From Akkermansiaceae bacterium UBA985 (GTDB lineage: Bacteria > Verrucomicrobiota > Verrucomicrobiia > Verrucomicrobiales > Akkermansiaceae): DNA of 6,245 nucleotides. The notes below the pieces were generated by a model that was not told where the DNA came from, did not search any database, and saw only the letters and a program-made list of their open reading frames with translations. Where the stretch lies: NCBI GenBank assembly GCA_002292185.1, contig DBBL01000096.1:1-6245 (forward strand). Direction: 5' to 3'. A program made the position numbers and the translations under genes. Shown here one piece after another: positions 1 through 6,245 of the stretch (position 1 is its first letter; every line of letters begins with the position of its first letter).

Positions 1-2893
1 CAACGTCGAGGTATCAGAGGAAATCAACGCAGCATCAATCGTCGTGCCTGTGGATGTTAATGGAGTCGATGAGGATTGGCTTGTGATGTTTAAGAATGAA
101 ACCCACAACCACCCCACCGAAATCGAACCTTTCGGCGGAGCCGCTACTTGCCTCGGTGGCTGCATACGCGACCCTCTTTCTGGCCGATCGTATGTCTACC
201 AAGCGATGCGCGTCACCGGTGCTGCCGATCCACGCACACCATTCTCCGAAACGATCCCGGGCAAACTTCCTCAGCGCAAAATATGTCGCGAGGCAGCTCA
301 CGGCTACTCATCATACGGCAATCAGATAGGACTCGCTACAGGCCAAGTATCCGAAGTCTATCATCCCAACTACGTGGCCAAGCGGATGGAAATCGGTGCC
401 GTAGTAGCAGCAGCCCCGAAGGAAAATGTTTTCCGTGGCAGCCCTGCTACAGGAGATGTCATCTTGCTTATCGGCGGCCGCACTGGACGTGACGGCGTAG
501 GCGGCGCCACCGGCTCATCCAAAGAGCATACTGATACGGCGTTGGAAAACTCTGCTGAAGTTCAAAAAGGAAACCCGCCAACCGAACGCAAAATTCAGCG
601 GCTATTCCGCAACCCAGAACTTGCGCCTAAAATCAAGGTCTGCAACGATTTTGGAGCTGGTGGTGTCTCCGTTGCCATTGGTGAAATCGCCCCCAGCCTC
701 GACATCAATCTCGATGAGGTACCCAAAAAATACGACGGTTTGGATGGCACGGAACTCGCCATTTCAGAGTCCCAGGAGCGCATGGCTATTTGTGTTGATC
801 CCTCAACCATCGATTACTTTAAGGCGGAGTGCGACAAAGAAAACCTTGAGTGCAATCATGTTGCCAACGTCACCGACACCGGCAGGCTCACCATCTCATG
901 GCGCGGCAAAAACATCGTCAACTTCTCACGGGCATTCTTAGACACCAACGGCGTAACTCTCTCAGCCAGCATCAAGGTCAACTCACCCTCCACCGAGTCC
1001 CCCCTCGAAAAACCGATCCCTGCCTTGAGGGAATCTACAAAGCTTTCTCACCTTGAACGCATGCAACTTGCTTTAGGAGATCTCAATACTGCGTCCCAAA
1101 AAGGCCTCGGCGAGATGTTCGATGGTTCCATTGGTGCCGGCAGTGTGCTCAACCCATTTGGCGGTAAAAATCAACTTACTCCGCCCGATGCCATGGTTGC
1201 AAAGATCCCGCTGCTCGATGGTGATACAACAACCTGCACTCACATGTCATGGGGCTTTAACCCCAACATCGCAAACTGGTCACCTTTCCACGGTGCCCTG
1301 TATGCCGTTACCGAATCCGTCTGTCGCATTATCGCTTCAGGAGCTCAATTATCGGATATCCGACTCACACTGCAGGAATATTTCGAGAAACTAGGCAACG
1401 ACCCCGCACGCTGGGGCAAACCCTTTGCAGCACTGCTTGGCGCCTTCTTAGCTCAACACGAACTTCGCCTCGGGGCCATCGGAGGAAAGGACTCAATGTC
1501 TGGCTCTTTCAATGACATCGATGTGCCACCTACGCTGGTCTCGTTTGCTGTCGCTCCAGGAACAACCCAACTGACACTGTCACCTGAGTTCAAACAAGCG
1601 GGTTCTGCCATTTCAATCGTCTCTGTGCCGCGCGACAGTGAAGGCATCCCCGACTTCAAACGAATTCAGGAAATCGCAACCCTTCTCTATGCTGAAAACA
1701 AAGCGGGACATATTCTCTCCATTCATTCTCTAGCAGAGGCCGGGATTGCCGCCGGAGTAGCTAAAATGGCGTTTGGCAATGGTATTGGTGCAGAACTCAA
1801 TACCGAGCTAAACCTCTACCAAGAGCGCTACTTCAGCTTCTTGATAGAATCCTCTGCCGCCCTCACCGAAGCATTGCAAGCCACTCAAATTGGCACCACT
1901 ACCAGCCTTGAAGAAATTCAAATAGACGGCGAGAGAATCGCGCTCGACGCACTCTTGAACAGCTGGACTTCGCCTCTGGAGTCAACTTACCCGACACAAG
2001 TTAAAGCTGCACATCAAGAGCTCAGTGAGTTTTCCTATCATGGGAAAGATGCCAGCCTACAGGCCAAATCTACCAACAAGGTCGCAAAGCCAAAGGTCAT
2101 CATCCCAACCTTCCCGGGAACCAACTGTGAATATGATACTGCCAAGGCCTTCAATCAAGCAGGAGCTGATGCGAACACCTCGATTTTCCGCAATCTCACC
2201 GCTGCACATGTTGAAGATTCACTCCGTGAGCTAGCAGAACAAATCAATCAGTCTCAAATACTCATGTTACCTGGCGGCTTTTCTGCTGGTGACGAGCCGG
2301 ATGGATCAGGAAAATTCATTGCTACCGTCCTTCGTAATCCACGTATCAGTGACGCTGTTATGGACTTAATCACCAACAGAGACGGATTAATTCTTGGCAT
2401 CTGTAATGGCTTCCAAGCACTCATCAAGACAGGCCTTGTCCCCTATGGAGAAATTAAGGACCCCACCCCCAGTGACCAAGGATCTCCGACACTCACATTC
2501 AATGATATTGGCCGTCATGTGGCTCGCTACGCCACAACACGTATCTCCTCAACAAAGTCTCCTTGGCTGGCGAACTGCCATGTTGGAGATTTGCATAATA
2601 TCCCCTTTTCGCATGGAGAAGGAAAGTTCTACGCGTCCAGTGAGCTCATTAAGCAACTTGCAGAAAATGGCCAGATTGCGACTCAATACACGGATTTACA
2701 AGGCAAGCCATCGATGGATGCAGCATGGAATCCCAATGGATCGCTCTACGCCATCGAAGGCATCACCTCACCATGCGGAAAGATTTTCGGGAAAATGGGG
2801 CATACAGAGCGCCGCGGGCAAGACATTGCCAAAAACCTTCCGGGGAACAAACACCAGCCACTCTTCAAGGCCGGAGTCGATTACTTTTCATAA
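1..2893 (+). CDS. purL: Phosphoribosylformylglycinamidine synthase (FGAR amidotransferase), single-chain form, 5' partial
   Basis: This enzyme converts FGAR, glutamine and ATP to FGAM in de novo purine synthesis, in the cytoplasm. The frame is open to the left edge (first complete codon at 2), so the start lies upstream; 963 residues are visible. Single-chain members of this clade usually have about 1,200-1,300 residues, so the N-terminal PurS-like and linker region is missing only because the window cuts it. Visible order: first AIRS-like synthetase half with FKNETHNHPTEIEPFGG from nt 89; glycine-rich GGRTGRDGVGGATGSS from nt 473; NDFGAGGVSVAIGE near nt 644; second synthetase half with WGFNPN and GGKDSMSGSF (from nt 1481); class I glutamine amidotransferase domain from about nt 2087. 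The catalytic triad looks intact: Cys in GICNGFQ (codon 2402), His and Glu in SHGEGK (codons 2612 and 2618). The motif PGGFSAGDEPDGSGKF and the end GKMGHTERRGQD...PGNKHQ fit the Clostridia/Bacteroidetes-like clade rather than the proteobacterial one. No frameshift or internal stop is seen. Confidence 0.97.
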   Translation, partial: NVEVSEEINAASIVVPVDVNGVDEDWLVMFKNETHNHPTEIEPFGGAATCLGGCIRDPLSGRSYVYQAMRVTGAADPRTPFSETIPGKLPQRKICREAAHGYSSYGNQIGLATGQVSEVYHPNYVAKRMEIGAVVAAAPKENVFRGSPATGDVILLIGGRTGRDGVGGATGSSKEHTDTALENSAEVQKGNPPTERKIQRLFRNPELAPKIKVCNDFGAGGVSVAIGEIAPSLDINLDEVPKKYDGLDGTELAISESQERMAICVDPSTIDYFKAECDKENLECNHVANVTDTGRLTISWRGKNIVNFSRAFLDTNGVTLSASIKVNSPSTESPLEKPIPALRESTKLSHLERMQLALGDLNTASQKGLGEMFDGSIGAGSVLNPFGGKNQLTPPDAMVAKIPLLDGDTTTCTHMSWGFNPNIANWSPFHGALYAVTESVCRIIASGAQLSDIRLTLQEYFEKLGNDPARWGKPFAALLGAFLAQHELRLGAIGGKDSMSGSFNDIDVPPTLVSFAVAPGTTQLTLSPEFKQAGSAISIVSVPRDSEGIPDFKRIQEIATLLYAENKAGHILSIHSLAEAGIAAGVAKMAFGNGIGAELNTELNLYQERYFSFLIESSAALTEALQATQIGTTTSLEEIQIDGERIALDALLNSWTSPLESTYPTQVKAAHQELSEFSYHGKDASLQAKSTNKVAKPKVIIPTFPGTNCEYDTAKAFNQAGADANTSIFRNLTAAHVEDSLRELAEQINQSQILMLPGGFSAGDEPDGSGKFIATVLRNPRISDAVMDLITNRDGLILGICNGFQALIKTGLVPYGEIKDPTPSDQGSPTLTFNDIGRHVARYATTRISSTKSPWLANCHVGDLHNIPFSHGEGKFYASSELIKQLAENGQIATQYTDLQGKPSMDAAWNPNGSLYAIEGITSPCGKIFGKMGHTERRGQDIAKNLPGNKHQPLFKAGVDYFS

Positions 2894-2953
2894 TGGTGGC
2901 TCGCAGCAAATCATGCCTCATGGGCGTAACAAGCTGCATAGATACCCATCAAG

Positions 2954-3025
2954 ATGGCCACAACTCTTGGAGCTCTTGGAGCTCTTGGACCTCTGGGCTC
3001 CCTTGCACGCAATCCTTATTCATGA
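2954..3025 (+). other. Possible 23-codon mini-ORF between purL and the AsmA-like gene
   Basis: An ATG at 2954 opens a frame of 23 codons ending at TGA (3023-3025), with a TAA directly after it. The peptide begins MATTLGALGALGPLG and ends in NPYS. It is hydrophobic and built on an Ala-Leu-Gly period because the 9-bp repeat is a multiple of three. It is in the same frame as both neighbours, but purL ends at 2893 and further in-frame stops lie at 2927 and 2939, so it is not an extension of PurL; the TGA and TAA separate it from the downstream start. There is no clear Shine-Dalgarno sequence before the ATG. It may be a leader peptide, a decayed coding remnant or a chance frame. I recognise no family and would not call it a gene on this evidence. 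Confidence 0.12.
2964..2999 (+). repeat. 9-bp tandem repeat, about four copies, in the purL-asmA gap
   Basis: The unit CTCTTGGAG occurs perfectly at 2964-2972 and 2973-2981, with one change at 2982-2990 (CTCTTGGAC), followed by a degenerate fourth copy, CTCTGGGCT, at 2991-2999. The units overlap two GAGCTC palindromes (2970-2975 and 2979-2984) separated by TTG, which can fold on themselves. GGAGCTC at 2978-2984 can also pair with GGGCTCC at 2995-3001 around a 10-nt loop with one G-U pair. No T-run follows, so this is not a standard intrinsic terminator. Confidence 0.8.
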
Positions 3026-3040
3026 TAACTTAGCGTAGCC

Positions 3041-5539
3041 ATGCGGCATCGAAGTATTTTTCACCACCTCAAATTCCTTGTCGTACTGTGCTTGGGGTTG
3101 ACTGCGGGCGTATTGATTGGCGGCGTCTACTACATTAATCAATCTGGCATTAACGATCAATGGCGCGAGCGCATCGCCATAGAATTAGAAAACTTAGGAG
3201 TGATCGCCGACTTCGAAAGCCTTCGATTTGAGATCACCAAAGGGCTTGTCGCCAAGGGCGTGCGCATTTACGCAGATGAGAAACGTGAAGACGTGATCGC
3301 TAAACTCGAACACCTCGTTATCGACGTTGATAAAACAAAACTAATGCGCGGAAAGATAAGGGTAAATAACATTGCCCTCAAACAAGCCGACATAGCGCTC
3401 CCCGTCGACCCTGGCAACCCGAAGGGAAAACTCATCACCATCAACGACCTTCAAGGCGAGATGTATTTGCCAGATAAAAACACCGTGGAGGCACGGGAAA
3501 TCAAAGGTCTTTTAGCCGGGGTCCACATCACTGTAGACGCGCGTCTATGGAGTGAGACAGCCAACCAAGACTCTACAACCCCAGACCTCAAAAAGAAAAG
3601 AACCGACAGGCTGAAATTCATTTCAAAAATACTTGAAGAACTTGAACAGTGGCAATGGCCAATAGACACCCCCCCAAACATCAAACTTTATATTGAAGCT
3701 AACACCGACAAACCAGAAACAGCCCGTCTTGATTTTATCATTAGAGCTCCAGAAATAACACGGAATGGATCAACGCTCTATGATGTCGAGATTGACGGAG
3801 ACTACAACAACCACATCATCACTTTAGACAAAATAAGCCTCAGAGATAGTGCTGGAAAAATTGATAGCAAAGCTAGCTACCACCCAGCGACCAAAACGGC
3901 CAAGTTTGAAGCGCAATCAACACTGCACCTACAAATGCTCTGCCGCCAATTGTTTGGCATTAGTGTCATGAATCAGCTGACTTTTTCAACTCCACCGACG
4001 CTATCATGCACCGGCACCGTGCGCCTAAGCTCTGGCTCACCACCCGAGACCATGATAACGGGCCAAATATCAGTCAGCGACTTCTCCTTTCTCGGCTCCC
4101 GTTTTGAAAAACTAGAGACCGATTTTTCCTCGCATAACCGTGATGTCTTTTTAACCCGATTACACGCGACCCACAGCAAAGGTGAACTCAAGGGGCGCAT
4201 CCTATTAAAAGATGAATCTATTCAGTATGAGGCCGACTCCACCTTACCAGCATCTTCCTATACACCTTTCCTCAATGAATCGGGTATTGGCAAAGCCCTT
4301 GAGAATGCCCTATTCCATGATGATTCCAGCATACACATCAAGGCACGAGGCACGATGAATCGGCACAGGCTTACTCAGTGGGAGGCCGACGGTTACGCCA
4401 AAATAAACAACTTCTCATACAAAGGCACATCCCTCAATAGCCTGTCGGGATATTATTCGCTAAGTGCACTTCGCTCAGATTTCACAGATATTAAAGCCGA
4501 CTTCAACTATGATGACTATGCACTCAAAAAGGCACACGAAGGCCCTTCATCCAGCTCTGTATCAGCCTCATCGATTTACTTGAACCGAGATGAAGCCACC
4601 ATCAAACTTGAAAACATTAGCGGCACTGCATGGCCTGCTCCAATCGTCAGACTCTTCGTTCCCAGTGTCGCTGATCACATAGAAAAATACCGCTTTCACC
4701 GACCCCCTAATTTGTCAGCAAGCGGCACCTTTGGCCTGAGTGGCAATAAGGACGTAACTGATTTCAGTATCGATGTGAGTAGCCCAGGCTCCATGCATTA
4801 CGACTTCATTAATGAGCCACTCACCTTAAGCAGACTTCAGTCCAATGTGCGCATTCTCGGTGATCGGGTGGATGTCAGTAATTTATCATTCTATACTTTC
4901 GAGGGAGCTTGCAGCGGCAACATACATGCTTATACCTCACACCCTGAAAAATCAGGATACTCTGGAGATCTTCAATTTCGCAGACTACACCTCAAAGAAA
5001 TAGGCGAGCTTTATAAGTTCAACAATGCTGAGCGCGGCCTTTTAACAGGAAGAATCGATTTTAGTGGCGAGGGTAATCTGATGAGTAAATTCAATGCTGA
5101 GGGCTCGTTAGCACTAGAAAAAGGCAACCTCTTTTCAGTCCCCATGTTAGGCCCAATATCCAAACTGATTGGCGGTGTCCTCAGAGACAAAAATCCAACT
5201 CAAGAGAAAGCCAAAGATGCATCCTGCAGCTATATTATCCGTGATGGAGTTATTTTCTCTAATGACTTTTTAGCAACCACTCGATCATTGAAGTTTACAG
5301 GCGGAGGGAAAATCGACCTCGACAAAAAAGAAATCGATTTACTCGTCCGAATGAATGCCCGAGGTCTATTTGGTGTAATAGCCATACCCCTGCGACCGTT
5401 TATTGGTTTATTTCAATTCAATGGTACCGGTCCCGTATCAGCTCCAACTTGGAAAACCACAATATTCACGAATCCAAGTGAGGGAAAAGACCACCCCATC
5501 TTTAGAAAGCCTCCCAAGGCTGACGTGATCAGCGAATAA
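3041..5539 (+). CDS. AsmA-like (AsmA/YhdP/TamB superfamily) membrane-anchored periplasmic protein
   Basis: The product is 832 residues. Residues about 10-32 form one hydrophobic helix (FLVVLCLGLTAGVLIGGVYY) after a short basic N-terminus (RHR, HHLK), with no lipobox, so it is probably an inner-membrane signal anchor with the rest in the periplasm. The body is long, rich in alternating hydrophobic/polar beta-strand-like stretches and poor in Cys, with a charged loop near 177-189 (KKKR) and a serine-rich loop at 503-511. Residues about 668-815 resemble the AsmA-like C-terminal block: GRIDFSGEGN, GSLALEKGNLFSVPMLGPIS, a strand with GGGKIDLDKKEIDLLV, then PLRPFIG, FNGTGPV and a Trp at 804. The family is linked to phospholipid transport between membranes and to outer-membrane homeostasis; this role is inferred by family, and the subfamily is not certain. 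The start is fixed by in-frame stops at 3023-3028 and by the anchor position; no good ribosome binding site precedes it. It lies 147 bp after purL and could be cotranscribed. Confidence 0.85.
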   Translation: MRHRSIFHHLKFLVVLCLGLTAGVLIGGVYYINQSGINDQWRERIAIELENLGVIADFESLRFEITKGLVAKGVRIYADEKREDVIAKLEHLVIDVDKTKLMRGKIRVNNIALKQADIALPVDPGNPKGKLITINDLQGEMYLPDKNTVEAREIKGLLAGVHITVDARLWSETANQDSTTPDLKKKRTDRLKFISKILEELEQWQWPIDTPPNIKLYIEANTDKPETARLDFIIRAPEITRNGSTLYDVEIDGDYNNHIITLDKISLRDSAGKIDSKASYHPATKTAKFEAQSTLHLQMLCRQLFGISVMNQLTFSTPPTLSCTGTVRLSSGSPPETMITGQISVSDFSFLGSRFEKLETDFSSHNRDVFLTRLHATHSKGELKGRILLKDESIQYEADSTLPASSYTPFLNESGIGKALENALFHDDSSIHIKARGTMNRHRLTQWEADGYAKINNFSYKGTSLNSLSGYYSLSALRSDFTDIKADFNYDDYALKKAHEGPSSSSVSASSIYLNRDEATIKLENISGTAWPAPIVRLFVPSVADHIEKYRFHRPPNLSASGTFGLSGNKDVTDFSIDVSSPGSMHYDFINEPLTLSRLQSNVRILGDRVDVSNLSFYTFEGACSGNIHAYTSHPEKSGYSGDLQFRRLHLKEIGELYKFNNAERGLLTGRIDFSGEGNLMSKFNAEGSLALEKGNLFSVPMLGPISKLIGGVLRDKNPTQEKAKDASCSYIIRDGVIFSNDFLATTRSLKFTGGGKIDLDKKEIDLLVRMNARGLFGVIAIPLRPFIGLFQFNGTGPVSAPTWKTTIFTNPSEGKDHPIFRKPPKADVISE

Positions 5540-5551
5540 TAAAGAGCCCCG

Positions 5552-6049
5552 TTAACTGCCCTTATCGCGCAAAGCGCCCCAAATCATGCCACATCCACCT
5601 ATCATGATCACAGCAGGAAACCATATGGTGTAGCCCGCGGCCTTCGTATCATGCTTCAGTATAGCAGTATCAGGAGAATACGGGTTTACCCAAACCGGAT
5701 GAAATGATCCCACCGGATAGTCCACCATCAGGTCTGCCACCGAATCTTTCTCTCTCGACCACTTTGCACCGCGCGGACTAAGCCTGCCGGAGGTATACTT
5801 GTTTCCTTTATAGTCGTATTCAAAGAGCAGATTCAACCTAGCCTCAGGCGGCGAACCACTGATCCGGCGCTGATCCATATCCGAGCTAAGTATAACAGCC
5901 TCAACCTGTGGCCACTGACGACTCTCTTTAGCATGCAGATAACTACGCAGCATGAGCCATTCAAAAACCCCACCAATAAATATCAACATGAGTCCGATCA
6001 TGCAGATGAACATTTTACCAGCAAGCTTCCCTGTATTGTCTGAACTCAT
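5552..6049 (-). CDS. DUF3592-type small membrane protein
   Basis: With the ATG at 6047-6049 the product is 165 residues. It has the layout typical of DUF3592 proteins: an N-terminal membrane helix (about 13-34), an extracytoplasmic or cytoplasmic beta-rich segment starting W46-P47 (WPQVEAVILSS), a strand pair FEYDYKGNKYTSGR (76-89), the YPVGS turn (111-115), VNPYSPDTAIL (121-131), and a second helix (about 139-160) ending in a short basic tail. Its function is unknown; I can only say it is a two-helix membrane protein. The frame continues upstream to a TTG at 6137-6139, which would add 30 residues (beginning MKIVITAV), but those look unlike the family and cover AT-rich, promoter-like DNA, so I prefer the ATG. 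No clear Shine-Dalgarno sequence is seen. The gene converges on the AsmA-like gene with 12 bp between stop codons, so it is a separate transcription unit. Confidence 0.8.
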   Translation of the reverse strand: MSSDNTGKLAGKMFICMIGLMLIFIGGVFEWLMLRSYLHAKESRQWPQVEAVILSSDMDQRRISGSPPEARLNLLFEYDYKGNKYTSGRLSPRGAKWSREKDSVADLMVDYPVGSFHPVWVNPYSPDTAILKHDTKAAGYTIWFPAVIMIGGCGMIWGALRDKGS

Positions 6050-6065
6050 CTTATTATGGGCACGA

Positions 6066-6100
6066 AATATCCATTGATAGCCAATATCAACCTCGATATT
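6066..6100. repeat. AT-rich cluster of short inverted and direct repeats, operator-like
   Basis: Three related words sit upstream of the DUF3592-type start: AATATC at 6066-6071 and again at 6083-6088, and its reverse complement GATATT at 6095-6100. The second and third form a perfect 6-bp inverted repeat with a 6-nt spacer. TTGATA (6074-6079) and TATCAA (6085-6090) form another perfect 6-bp inverted repeat with a 5-nt spacer, overlapping the first. The cluster begins 16 bp upstream of the preferred ATG, in the position of a 5' leader or operator. AT-rich DNA makes such words fairly easily, so a regulatory role is only a suggestion. Confidence 0.35.
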
Positions 6101-6101
6101 T

Positions 6102-6132
6102 AATATAGTAGGCCGCACAGCGGTAATGACAA
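6102..6132 (-). promoter_or_regulatory. Weak sigma70-like promoter candidate for the DUF3592-type gene
   Basis: Read on the minus strand, TTGTCA (6132-6127) resembles a -35 box and TATATT (6107-6102) a -10 box, with a 19-bp spacer that is longer than ideal. Transcription would begin near 6095, giving a leader of roughly 45 nt to the ATG at 6049. This agrees with choosing the ATG rather than the upstream TTG, which would fall inside or before the promoter. The match is modest and could be chance. Confidence 0.2.
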
Positions 6133-6216
6133 TTTTCAATTACGTCACCTTCATCACTTGACGAATCCCTGCGTATATGTTCCAACTACGCCCGTCGCCC
6201 GCCGACACATCGTTTA

Positions 6217-6245
6217 GGACCGATGGCTGAGTGGTCGAAAGCGCT
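6217..6245 (+). tRNA. tRNA-Ser, 5' end only (cut by the right edge)
   Basis: The last 29 nt match the start of bacterial class II serine tRNAs. GGACCGA (6217-6223) is the 5' acceptor strand, followed by T8 and G9, then the D-arm GCTGAGTGGTCGAAAGC (6226-6242), in which GCT pairs with AGC (6240-6242) and the loop carries the conserved A14, G15 and GG. Position 26 and the first two bases of the anticodon stem (CT) end the window. The GAGTGGTCGAAAGCGC pattern is characteristic of tRNA-Ser and differs from tRNA-Leu. The anticodon, variable arm and 3' acceptor strand are outside, so the isoacceptor cannot be named. Confidence 0.88.

Noticed and set aside
35..301. 88-residue open frame on the minus strand inside purL
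   Set aside because: It lies opposite highly conserved PurL codons, including the THNHPTE motif, and has no recognisable protein features.
2394..3038. 214-residue plus-strand frame overlapping the purL end and running into the gap
   Set aside because: Most of it is a shadow of the conserved glutaminase domain; its tail is a repeat-driven LLELLEL stretch without family likeness.
2894..3040. sigma70 promoter for the AsmA-like gene in the gap
   Set aside because: TTGCAC (3003-3008) and GATAAC (3024-3029) are 15 bp apart, and other pairs fit no better; the match is too weak to list.
3451..4200. Minus-strand frames inside the AsmA-like gene (3451-3684 and 3973-4200)
   Set aside because: Short, with unlikely compositions, opposite a coherent long coding frame that has a membrane anchor and a family C-terminal block.
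5567..5577. GCGC-AAA-GCGC palindrome near the convergent gene ends, as a terminator
   Set aside because: The stem has only four base pairs, no T-run follows on either strand, and it lies inside the DUF3592-type coding sequence.
6050..6139. N-terminal extension of the DUF3592-type protein from a TTG codon
   Set aside because: The added 30 residues do not resemble the family, the start codon is weak, and the DNA looks like promoter/leader. The ATG at 6047-6049 puts the first helix at the expected place.
6158..6181. TTGACG (6158-6163) with TATATGTT (6174-6181) as a tRNA-Ser promoter
   Set aside because: The -35-like box is good, but the TATA-like word is only about 10-12 bp away, too close; no decent -10 box lies at 16-18 bp. 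A promoter must exist nearby or upstream, but I cannot place it.

Overview
The window carries ordinary chromosomal DNA of a Gram-negative-type bacterium. It holds the 3' three-quarters of a single-chain purL, a complete AsmA-like envelope protein gene on the same strand, a small DUF3592-type membrane protein gene on the opposite strand, and the first 29 nt of a tRNA-Ser gene running off the right edge. My best guess for the host is Verrucomicrobiota (Opitutales/Puniceicoccales-like) or a neighbouring PVC lineage. The reasons are a long fused PurL of the Clostridia/Bacteroidetes-like clade, a large AsmA-like protein that implies a two-membrane envelope, mid-range GC, and start codons without clear Shine-Dalgarno sequences. 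This is inference from protein flavour; nothing here proves the taxon.

Layout: 1-2893 (+) is purL, cut by the left edge. 2894-3040 is a 147-bp gap with a 9-bp tandem repeat that lies inside a possible 23-codon mini-ORF; I see no convincing terminator or promoter in it. 3041-5539 (+) is the AsmA-like gene. 5540-5551 is a 12-bp convergent gap. 5552-6049 (-) is the DUF3592-type gene. 6050-6216 is a divergent intergenic region with an AT-rich cluster of short inverted repeats and a weak promoter candidate for the DUF3592 gene. 6217-6245 (+) is the 5' end of tRNA-Ser.

The genes do not form an obvious pathway. PurL makes FGAM in de novo purine synthesis in the cytoplasm. The AsmA-like protein is an inner-membrane-anchored periplasmic protein of the superfamily linked to lipid transport and outer-membrane homeostasis. 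The DUF3592 protein is a two-helix membrane protein of unknown role. I found no phage, transposon, CRISPR, defence or biosynthetic system. The least explained stretches are the repeat-bearing purL-asmA gap and the dyad cluster upstream of the DUF3592 gene, and both could be chance.
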